In this document: in pieces, positions 1 to 5,765 of the stretch
Numbering within the stretch: position 1 is the first letter of the stretch
Layout: each line of letters starts with the position of its first letter
Assembly: GCA_029287965.1 (NCBI GenBank)
Contig: JARFQC010000266.1
Coordinates: 1-6,072 of the forward strand
Origin: Arenicellales bacterium
Lineage (GTDB): Bacteria; Pseudomonadota; Gammaproteobacteria; BMS3Bbin11
Direction of reading: 5' to 3'
Length of the DNA stretch: 6,072 nucleotides
Position numbers and translations under genes: made by a program
Notes under the pieces: model-generated
The model's input: only the letters and a program-made list of their open reading frames with translations
Told to the model about the DNA's origin: nothing
Databases searched by the model: none

Positions 1-711
1 GCTAAAATCGCCGAAACCGGTGCAGACGTGGGGCTTGCATTTGACGGTGACGGTGACCGACTGGGCCTGGTCACCCCGCATGGCAAGATCATCTGGCCGG
101 ACCGTCAGCTGATTCTGTTTGCCCTGGACATCATCAAGAAGAAACCGGGCGCCCATATCATCTACGACGTGAAATGTTCACGCACCGTCCCCGCCATGAT
201 CAGCCAGGCCGGTGGAAAACCGGAAATGTGGAAGACCGGTCATTCATTCATCAAGGCCCGCCTGCGTGAAACCAACGCATCACTGGCCGGTGAGATGAGC
301 GGCCACGTGTTCTTCAACGACCACTGGTACGGCTTCGATGACGGCCTGTACGCAGCCGTGCGCATGCTGCACATCCTGGCCGGCGATGACCGCGATGCCA
401 GTGCCATCTTCGATTCGCTGCCCGATACGGTCAACACTCCTGAACTCGGCCTCAAAATGGCCGAAGGTGAGCATTACCAGCTGATCGACGAACTGGTTGC
501 CAACGCCGAATTCCCCGATGCCGAGGTGAGTAAGATAGACGGTCTCAGAGTCGACTTCGAAAACGGATTTGGCCTGGTACGGGCGTCCAATACCACCCCG
601 ACAGTCGTACTGCGCTTCGAGGGCGATGACGAGGCTGCACTGGATATGATTCAGGAACGCTTTCGTGACCTGTTCAATGCCACCCGCCCCGGACTGGACC
701 TGCCTTTCTGA
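1..711 (+). CDS. algC: Phosphomannomutase/phosphoglucomutase, AlgC/ManB type, C-terminal half (5' end outside window)
   Basis: This enzyme interconverts hexose 6-phosphate and hexose 1-phosphate (mannose or glucose) through a bisphosphate intermediate in the cytoplasm, supplying GDP-mannose and UDP-glucose precursors for LPS and exopolysaccharide. The frame is open from base 1, so the gene enters from the left. About 236 codons are visible, against roughly 460 for the family, so domain 1 with the catalytic phosphoserine is outside. Seen here, counting from the first codon in the window: the metal-binding loop DGDGDR at residues 15-20; the MWKTGHS stretch, whose Lys is conserved in AlgC; the sugar-selecting loop GEMSGH at 97-102, typical of enzymes using both mannose and glucose; and the domain 4 phosphate-binding loop RASNTTP at 194-200. 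All key residues are intact and the stop is TGA at 709-711. Similarity to Pseudomonas AlgC runs along the whole visible part, so the family call is firm. The symbol (algC versus manB) is a naming choice. No clear terminator follows. Confidence 0.95.
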   Translation, partial: AKIAETGADVGLAFDGDGDRLGLVTPHGKIIWPDRQLILFALDIIKKKPGAHIIYDVKCSRTVPAMISQAGGKPEMWKTGHSFIKARLRETNASLAGEMSGHVFFNDHWYGFDDGLYAAVRMLHILAGDDRDASAIFDSLPDTVNTPELGLKMAEGEHYQLIDELVANAEFPDAEVSKIDGLRVDFENGFGLVRASNTTPTVVLRFEGDDEAALDMIQERFRDLFNATRPGLDLPF

Positions 712-795
712 CAGGCCTGGCTCGCTCAAGCGAAAGGCTGGCAAACATGACGAGGCGCCATATACGCAACGCGATTATCACCCCCCGGATCTAGT

Positions 796-2547
796 ATGAA
801 AATCCTGCTGGGACGCATGCGTGACCTGCTGACTAAAATGGCAGATCTACCTATGCTATCCCTGCTCGGGCTGCTTACCGGCCTGCTGGCAGCGGTCGTT
901 ATCATTGCCTTTCGCGAGCTGACCGAGTCCGTCCAGCAGAATCTGCTGGGCATGGGCCACCCGGATGCTTACGAGGAACTGACCGCTGCCACGCGTGTGC
1001 TGATTGCGACAGGCGGCGGTCTGCTGCTCGGCCTCTTCTTTCACTTTCTCACTGCACCCTACCGGGCTGTCGGTGTGGTCTACGTCATGGAACGCCTGCG
1101 CTACCACCAGGGTCGGCTATCCCTGCGCAACGGACTGATACAGTTCATAGGCGCGACAGCCAGCATTGCCAGTGGCCACTCCGTCGGGCGCGAAGGGCCC
1201 GGCATCCACCTGGGCGCCACAACCGGCAGCGTTCTCGCTGCAGGCATGGGCCTGTCCAACAACCACATCCGAACACTGGTTGCCTGCGGTGCGGCAGCGA
1301 GTATCGCTGCCGGCTTTGACACGCCGCTGGCGGGTGTCATCTTCGTCATGGAAGTCATCATGATGGAGTACACCATCAATCGCTTCACACCGGTCATCCT
1401 GGCCGCCGTAAGTGCGACCGTACTGACACGTATTTTCTACCAGGGTGAAGCGTGGATCACGGTAGAGCCGCTGGCCTTCGGTTCAATCTGGGAGATGTCC
1501 ATCTTCCTGGTGATCGGGCCCGTAATTGGTGTGCTGGCCGCAATTTTCATCTACTTGCTGCTGTGGATATCACGCACGACCCGCGACTGGCCGGTATGGC
1601 TGCGCTTCACTCTGGCGGGGCTGTCGTGCGGCCTGCTTGCACTGCCTACCCCTGAAATCATGGGCATCGGCTATGACACCATAAACGGCATTCTGCTGGG
1701 TGAATCCAGTAGCATGCTGCTGCTCGGCATCGTTGTGTTCAAGCTGCTTGCAACAGCCATTGCAATCGGCCTGGGACTACCCGGTGGCCTGATCGGCCCG
1801 ACGCTTGTAATCGGCGCAGCCGCCGGTGGCATGGTCGGCATAGCCCTGCACGACTGGATTGGTGATGACCTCAGTGCGGTCGGGTTCTTCGCCATGATCG
1901 GCATGGCCACCATGATGGGCGCCACGCTGCAGGCGCCGCTTGCCGCCTTGATGGCCCTGCTGGAACTGACCGCAAACCCGAGCATCATCCTGCCCGGCAT
2001 GCTGGCCGTTGTAACGGCCAACCTGACCTGCAGCGAACTGTTTAAACAACAGTCGATATTCGTCATGCTGATGCGGGCACGCGGTCTCGACCCGCACCAT
2101 GACCCTTTCGTTCAGTCGCTCCAGAGCAAGGGCATACATGACGCCGTCGAACACAACGTCCACGCGACCCGCAACGTCATCACAATACTCGATGCGAAGG
2201 CCATACTCGATATGAATCCGCGCTTTATCGTGATTCGCAGTGCGAAAGAAAATCCAACCATGTTTCCATTGGTAGATCTGGTGAACTGGCTGCAGGACAA
2301 CAGTGATCTCAATGATGAAGACAAGCTTACCCTGCTGGACATCCCCGCTGAGCACAATGACCTCGCCACCATTGATTCACAGGCAAGCATGTTCGATGCG
2401 CTGGAAACCATGGACCGGGAGAATGTTGATGCCCTGCTGGTCGAGCGGCGTTCGTGGCAGTCAGCAACGAGTTGCTGCGTCCTCACCCGTGATGCAATCC
2501 GCGACAGCTACCGGTTCGACACCCAGGCAGCTACCTCTTCTTCCTGA
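796..2547 (+). CDS. ClC-family chloride channel/transporter with degenerate CBS-like C-terminal domain
   Basis: A 583-residue inner-membrane anion channel or antiporter. The membrane part (about residues 18-425) is a series of hydrophobic helices. The selectivity and gating motif GREGP is at 131-135, with gating glutamate E133. The second filter motif reads GGLIGP at 330-335, where GxFxP is usual. TPLAGVIFVME (176-186) and LELTANPSIILP (389-400) are further ClC landmarks. Compared from memory with E. coli ClC-ec1, three positions differ: the internal proton glutamate (E203) is V187, the chloride-coordinating Tyr445 is P395, and the GSGIP loop is not recognisable, with AVGVVYVMER (91-100) in its place. 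A valine at the E203 position is typical of ClC channels, so passive conduction is possible but unproven. Residues about 440-570 are soluble and resemble a weak CBS pair, clearest at 527-549. ATG 796 is the first start after an in-frame TGA at 748-750; no strong ribosome binding site precedes it, and Met8 (817) is an alternative. The 3' end overlaps the convergent gene by 17 bases. Confidence 0.93.
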   Translation: MKILLGRMRDLLTKMADLPMLSLLGLLTGLLAAVVIIAFRELTESVQQNLLGMGHPDAYEELTAATRVLIATGGGLLLGLFFHFLTAPYRAVGVVYVMERLRYHQGRLSLRNGLIQFIGATASIASGHSVGREGPGIHLGATTGSVLAAGMGLSNNHIRTLVACGAAASIAAGFDTPLAGVIFVMEVIMMEYTINRFTPVILAAVSATVLTRIFYQGEAWITVEPLAFGSIWEMSIFLVIGPVIGVLAAIFIYLLLWISRTTRDWPVWLRFTLAGLSCGLLALPTPEIMGIGYDTINGILLGESSSMLLLGIVVFKLLATAIAIGLGLPGGLIGPTLVIGAAAGGMVGIALHDWIGDDLSAVGFFAMIGMATMMGATLQAPLAALMALLELTANPSIILPGMLAVVTANLTCSELFKQQSIFVMLMRARGLDPHHDPFVQSLQSKGIHDAVEHNVHATRNVITILDAKAILDMNPRFIVIRSAKENPTMFPLVDLVNWLQDNSDLNDEDKLTLLDIPAEHNDLATIDSQASMFDALETMDRENVDALLVERRSWQSATSCCVLTRDAIRDSYRFDTQAATSSS

Positions 2548-2905
2548 CCAGCGCATCCTGGGGTACACCGACGAGCATCGATTCCGGGAAGCTGGCCTTG
2601 ATGCCCGTGCTCAGGTCGAGCACGAGTCCGGGCTTCTGCCTCAGCGATACCCACAGCAGGTTCAACGGCAGGTTCAAATCAACATAGACAACTTCATCGC
2701 AGCGGCTCAGGATGGCAGCCATCAGCTTTATTTTTTCCCGCAGCTGAACTTCCGGCAGGTCACGCAAGCCGGGGAAGATCATCATGAAATCATTAAGTGA
2801 GCGACCCTGGTCATCGTGGGTGGGGACGCGCTCATACAGTGGCTTGTTGCCATGCAGCTTGATGGCCTGCCGTAATGCACACGCTTCGCGAGCTTTTATC
2901 TCCAT
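2531..2905 (-). CDS. Small cytosolic protein of unknown function
   Basis: A 124-residue protein that I do not recognise. It has no signal peptide or membrane helix. It starts with a charged, probably helical segment (MEIKAREACALRQAIKLHG), continues with a mixed region containing DFMMIFPGLRDLP (39-51), then an alpha/beta-looking part with a hydrophobic strand EVVYVDLNLPLNLLWVSL (71-88), and ends in a basic tail (VRKKR). The pattern looks like a compact folded domain, not a chance reading frame: hydrophobic strands alternate with amphipathic helices, and the frame is set by the neighbours. The ATG is preceded on the coding strand by GGGG at 2910-2913, five bases away, a plausible ribosome binding site. 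It lies 40 bases downstream of the pseudo-cyclase/TPR gene on the same strand, so co-transcription is likely. Its TAG stop at 2531-2533 lies inside the end of the convergent ClC gene. No function is proposed. Confidence 0.72.
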   Translation of the reverse strand: MEIKAREACALRQAIKLHGNKPLYERVPTHDDQGRSLNDFMMIFPGLRDLPEVQLREKIKLMAAILSRCDEVVYVDLNLPLNLLWVSLRQKPGLVLDLSTGIKASFPESMLVGVPQDALVRKKR

Positions 2906-2945
2906 GAAACCCCGTCTGTCTCATCCCCGCAGCGCCAGACCGGAT

Positions 2946-5189
2946 TTAGCATGCGCCAGGGTTGTTACCGGTGTGTCCAGATGAGGTTTTCAGATCGCCG
3001 GGAGCCGTCTGCTGTTTCGTTAACTGCCTGTACCGGTCCTGTTTGATCAGACTGCTCAACTCGGGATTGGATACAATCACTTGAGCGGAAAACCCTTGCC
3101 TTAAAGCATCAGCCAGTGCATCGATTGCCCGTCCGGAATCACCCAGTGCATTCCAGACTATCGCGCTTTGGTATTTGATATCAAGGTTTTCGGGGGCCAG
3201 CTCGATACTGCGTCGCAACGCCAGCAATGCCTGGTCGTTACGATTCTGATACGCCCGTGCAAGCGCAATCGTCAGCCAGGCCCTGGCATCACGCGGATTC
3301 ACAACCAGGCTTTTATGGGCCAGGTCAGAAGCGCGGGAGAAGATCTCATTGGTTCCTTCATCATGCCGGTAAAGTTGTCGCCTGGAATTCCCCAGTCTTA
3401 ACCAGCCCTGGTAACTCGCAGGTATCTTGTCCACTGCCTGCTGATGCAGCAGAAACGCCTGTTCAAAATCAGCCAGGTGGTAGTAGACGTCGCCCAGGCT
3501 CGCGAGCGCCGCGGCAGTGGGCTTTAACTCAAGTGAATGCCTGTAGGCTGCAATGGCAGCGGTAAAATCACCTTTCATGAACAGCGTCATGCCGAGGCTT
3601 GAATAGACTTCGACATTATCAGGCGTCAGGTCGATGGCTTTACGGAACCAGCGCAGGGCCTTATCGTACTGGCCGCGGCTCAGATATAGCTTGCCCAATT
3701 CAGAGTAGTTGAGCCAGTAACCCGGATGCAGCGCAACGGCCCGGCCATAGGTGGCGAGGGCTTTATCCACCTGGTTCAGGTCCAGGTACACCCTAGACAG
3801 GCCGCGATAGGCCTGGTCAGACCGCGGGTCAAGCTTCATAGCATTCTGGTAGGCTGATACTGCATTGTCATATTGGCCCTTGCCGAAATAAAGCCTGCCC
3901 AGCGCCAACTGCACATCGACCAGTTGCGGATCGATACTCAATGCCCCTTCGCAGCTTTGTTCTGCGCGGGCAACCGAATCGTCTGTCGGGTTATGTTCGT
4001 ATTCAAGCCAGTACAGTTCACACAATCCAGCCAGTGCCCGTGCAAACCTGGGGTCGACATGCAATGCGGATTCAAACAGCTTGCGGGCATATTCCAGGTT
4101 ACGCGCCGGGCCCGGCAGATTAAGGTATTCGCGGGCCTGCAGATAGTAGGCATATGCGCGGTTGTCCTCGGTCAGTACCGGCCGCACGACCTCCATGTCA
4201 TTCAATGCGAGTATTCCGGCCAGGTCAGAGACAACTGCATCTGCGAGTTCATCCTGCAGGTGAAAAAGATTGGCCCTGTCGCCCTGTACTACATCCCCGG
4301 CGAGCTCAACGCCATCGGCGATGTTGATGATTCGGTACGTGGCACGAAGATCTGTACCCGCCTGCTGAAGACTGACGGATAATCGCACATTGGCGCCGGG
4401 CCGGTTGTCTTCCGGTACCAGGTAAAGACCCGGAAGGCTCGCCAGCTGTGACTTGACTGCATCTTCTACACCATGATTGAGGTACTCAGGCAGCTTGTCG
4501 GGATTCAGGTTTCTGAAATTTGCCACCGAAAGGTAGGACACGTTTTGGTCCAGAATGACCTCCGTCTCGTTGGCGAAAAACCACAGGTACGACACGATGA
4601 CCACAAGCAGCGCAAGCAGCGGCGTGCTTCTGTTTTTTACCCCTGTTATGAACTGATGCATATAGCGGTGAAAGCCCAGGCGGGTACACCAGCGCTTTGG
4701 CAATACCGCATACAGCTTTATCCTGTTGTCGATATTCTTAAGGGAACGGTGCCCGAGATTGACGAAGCTGGCATCCGTTTTGTCATGAACATACTGATAG
4801 ACGAGTTCTGAAAGGCAAATGCCACCCGGCTTCGCCAGAGCCATGATACGCGCAGCTATGTTGACGTCATTACCGTACACGTGGCGGCTGTTGATCTGCA
4901 CCTCGCCAAGATGCAGTCCGATGCGCAGACTGCAGCGGTCGTCTTCACCGGTAAATTTCGCCTGCAGTTCGCGTGCAGCCTGGAATGCACTGTGGGCGCC
5001 ATGAAAATAGGCGAACAGCTCCCCACTCTTGAGTTCGAGCAGATAGCCGCGGTGTTTCTGAATTAGATCATTGATCGGCCGCTGCAATTTCTCCAGCCGG
5101 CAGGCAGCGAGCGGCGCATCCTTCTTTCGGGACTGGACCGCGGTGCCAGCGAACAGGAGTGTTGCAAGGCGGCCATGCGCTCCGGGCAT
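2946..5189 (-). CDS. Membrane-anchored pseudo-adenylate cyclase with TolB/FlgO-like segment and TPR array
   Basis: A 747-residue protein built like the proteobacterial cyclase-TPR family. Residues 7-163 align with a class III adenylate/guanylate cyclase domain: RLATLLFAG, then RIGLHLGEVQIN, VYGNDVNIAAR, PGGICLSELVY and LGHRSLKNI. The catalytic set is broken. The first metal Asp (FADxxG in active relatives) is G15, the adenine-selecting Lys is E52, and the second metal Asp is G56. The transition-state residues N110 and R114 remain. One transmembrane helix lies at 188-206. It is preceded by Lys/Arg and followed by acidic residues, so the C-terminal part should be periplasmic. Residues 216-328 weakly resemble the TolB/FlgO-like segment common in this family. 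About ten TPRs fill 344-700 (clearest at 421-557), followed by a tail about 47 residues long. The ATG is the only start after an in-frame TGA at 5211-5213; a weak GGA lies seven bases upstream of it. It is probably a sensor or scaffold, not an enzyme. Confidence 0.9.
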   Translation of the reverse strand: MPGAHGRLATLLFAGTAVQSRKKDAPLAACRLEKLQRPINDLIQKHRGYLLELKSGELFAYFHGAHSAFQAARELQAKFTGEDDRCSLRIGLHLGEVQINSRHVYGNDVNIAARIMALAKPGGICLSELVYQYVHDKTDASFVNLGHRSLKNIDNRIKLYAVLPKRWCTRLGFHRYMHQFITGVKNRSTPLLALLVVIVSYLWFFANETEVILDQNVSYLSVANFRNLNPDKLPEYLNHGVEDAVKSQLASLPGLYLVPEDNRPGANVRLSVSLQQAGTDLRATYRIINIADGVELAGDVVQGDRANLFHLQDELADAVVSDLAGILALNDMEVVRPVLTEDNRAYAYYLQAREYLNLPGPARNLEYARKLFESALHVDPRFARALAGLCELYWLEYEHNPTDDSVARAEQSCEGALSIDPQLVDVQLALGRLYFGKGQYDNAVSAYQNAMKLDPRSDQAYRGLSRVYLDLNQVDKALATYGRAVALHPGYWLNYSELGKLYLSRGQYDKALRWFRKAIDLTPDNVEVYSSLGMTLFMKGDFTAAIAAYRHSLELKPTAAALASLGDVYYHLADFEQAFLLHQQAVDKIPASYQGWLRLGNSRRQLYRHDEGTNEIFSRASDLAHKSLVVNPRDARAWLTIALARAYQNRNDQALLALRRSIELAPENLDIKYQSAIVWNALGDSGRAIDALADALRQGFSAQVIVSNPELSSLIKQDRYRQLTKQQTAPGDLKTSSGHTGNNPGAC
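3090..4160 (-). other. TPR array (about ten repeats) encoded within the cyclase-like gene
   Basis: Residues 344-700 of the 747-residue protein are tandem 34-residue helical repeats. Units start near 344, 381, 421, 456, 490, 524, 558, 591, 632 and 667, most ending in a xxxP step such as MKLDP, VALHP, DLTP, LELKP or ELAP. Units 3-6 are canonical. Units 1, 2 and 8 carry insertions of several residues, and the last is degenerate. TPR arrays bind other proteins or peptides. The repeats are divergent at the DNA level, so this is a protein repeat and not a DNA satellite. Confidence 0.85.
4572..4628 (-). other. Single transmembrane helix of the cyclase-like/TPR protein
   Basis: Residues 188-206 of the 747-residue protein (from STPLLALLVV to WFFA) form the only long uninterrupted hydrophobic stretch. 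The N-terminal flank has several basic residues (KRWCTR, HRYMH, KNR) and the C-terminal flank is acidic (NETEVILD). By the positive-inside rule the cyclase-like domain is cytoplasmic and the TPR domain is outside the inner membrane. This topology is inferred from the sequence. Confidence 0.8.
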
Positions 5190-5236
5190 GGCGGAATCCG
5201 TATTCGGGTTTCAGCCTCTGACGGGCTGTTGAAATA

Positions 5237-5269
5237 CTGTTCCGCGTACTTCGTCCAGATTGGGAACAG
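5237..5269. repeat. Perfect 7-base inverted repeat in the leader of the cyclase-like gene
   Basis: CTGTTCC (5237-5243) and GGAACAG (5263-5269) are exact reverse complements separated by 19 bases. The element lies between the possible promoter and the start of the cyclase-like gene, 48 bases upstream of the ATG. It could be a split operator or a 5' leader hairpin. It lacks a T-tract, so it is not an intrinsic terminator. One such repeat in a gap of this size could be accidental. Confidence 0.3.
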
Positions 5270-5281
5270 GCTCAATAAGTA

Positions 5282-5309
5282 ACATTAGCACCAAGATGCC
5301 ATTTATCAA
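5282..5309 (-). promoter_or_regulatory. Possible sigma70-type promoter upstream of the cyclase-like gene
   Basis: On the - strand TTGATA (5304-5309) matches five of six bases of the -35 consensus. After a 16-base spacer comes TAATGT (5282-5287), a poor -10 (three of six), helped by a TG one base upstream of it (extended -10 form). It lies in the 135-base gap after the secreted-protein gene and would give a leader of about 85 bases. A match of this quality can arise by chance, and the gene could instead be read from upstream. Confidence 0.25.
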
Positions 5310-5324
5310 GCCCGGTGCCGGATA

Positions 5325-5735
5325 TTATTTAAGAATACGGACCCAGGGATCAGTCGGCGGGTGGCCCGGTACGTGCACCATGTAGTTATAGTCGTTATCG
5401 CTTTCTTGCCTGGAATTAAACTTTACCTTTACCTTACCCAAGGCCTTGCCTTTTGCGCCGTTGAGGTTAGCCAGGAAGGGGCTGTAGCGGGTAAATGTAA
5501 CGAAGAAACGCTCGGCGTTGGATTCAAAAACGATCTCATCATGAAACCTTGCGCAGACAGTGTCAGGCTCTACCACCGGTGGCTTTTTCTTGTCGTTCTT
5601 GTCGACCGTGATCATTACCTTGTAAGGAGGCTTGGCCGCATCATCGCATTCAGCCGGTTCGGTTTCGCCTGCATAGGCCGAAGCTCCGAACGCAAACGAC
5701 AGTCCCAGCACCCAAAGAATTCTGGTTATTTTCAT
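5325..5735 (-). CDS. Small secreted (periplasmic) protein of unknown function
   Basis: A 136-residue protein with a clear Sec signal peptide: MKITR, then a hydrophobic core (ILWVLGLSFAFGASA), with a likely signal peptidase I site after residue 22 (AYA|GE). The absence of a lipobox cysteine argues against a lipoprotein. The mature part of about 114 residues has two cysteines (C30 and C61), which could form a disulfide in the periplasm. It carries a lysine-rich stretch KNDKKKPP (46-53) and strand-like segments (ARFHDEIVFES, RFFVTFTRY, KVKVKF, YMVHVPG), suggesting a small beta-sandwich. It ends in PTDPWVRILK. I do not recognise the family; a cupredoxin-like or Ig-like fold is a guess. GGGAGAG at 5741-5747 is a strong ribosome binding site and supports the ATG at 5735. 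It lies 30 bases after the upstream TPR gene and 135 before the cyclase-like gene, all on one strand. Confidence 0.85.
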   Translation of the reverse strand: MKITRILWVLGLSFAFGASAYAGETEPAECDDAAKPPYKVMITVDKNDKKKPPVVEPDTVCARFHDEIVFESNAERFFVTFTRYSPFLANLNGAKGKALGKVKVKFNSRQESDNDYNYMVHVPGHPPTDPWVRILK

Positions 5736-5740
5736 TATTA

Positions 5741-5747
5741 CTCTCCC
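5741..5747 (-). promoter_or_regulatory. Strong ribosome binding site of the secreted-protein gene
   Basis: On the coding strand GGGAGAG lies five bases before the ATG at 5735. It is the best Shine-Dalgarno match seen at any start in the window, and it fixes the start directly ahead of a good signal peptide. Confidence 0.75.
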
Positions 5748-5765
5748 ATCTACCAGTAATTGATT

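Noticed and set aside
280..744. A 154-codon - strand frame opposite the algC-like gene
   Set aside because: It is antisense to an intact, motif-complete enzyme, and its translation shows no domain.
715..750. A small hairpin (TCGC-TCAA-GCGA, around 722-733) after the algC-like gene as a terminator
   Set aside because: The stem is only four bases and no T-tract follows.
1777..2355. A 192-codon open frame on the - strand within the ClC gene (also a 131-codon one at 1671-2066)
   Set aside because: It lies wholly antisense to a well-supported ClC gene. The translation is rich in His, Gln and Gly with no recognisable motif, as expected from a G+C-rich shadow frame.
2303..2800. A 165-codon + strand frame across the end of ClC and the 124-residue gene
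   Set aside because: It runs out of frame with ClC and antisense to the small gene, and has low-complexity Gln- and Arg-rich sequence.
3090..4160. Tandem DNA repeats underlying the TPR array
   Set aside because: The units share only the TPR amino-acid pattern. The nucleotide sequences are divergent, and no near-identical copies are seen.
3873..4382. A 169-codon + strand frame opposite the TPR region
   Set aside because: The TPR repeats on the other strand are unmistakable and explain the base composition; the + strand translation has no family features.
5000..5189. A frameshift or truncation that might explain the missing catalytic residues of the cyclase-like domain
   Set aside because: The domain aligns continuously in one frame on both sides of the changed positions. 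The alternative frame at 5063-5275 does not encode FADxxG or GD motifs, so the losses look like substitutions.
5361..5759. A 132-codon + strand frame opposite the secreted-protein gene
   Set aside because: The - strand gene has a signal peptide and a strong ribosome binding site; the + strand frame has neither and covers the same bases.
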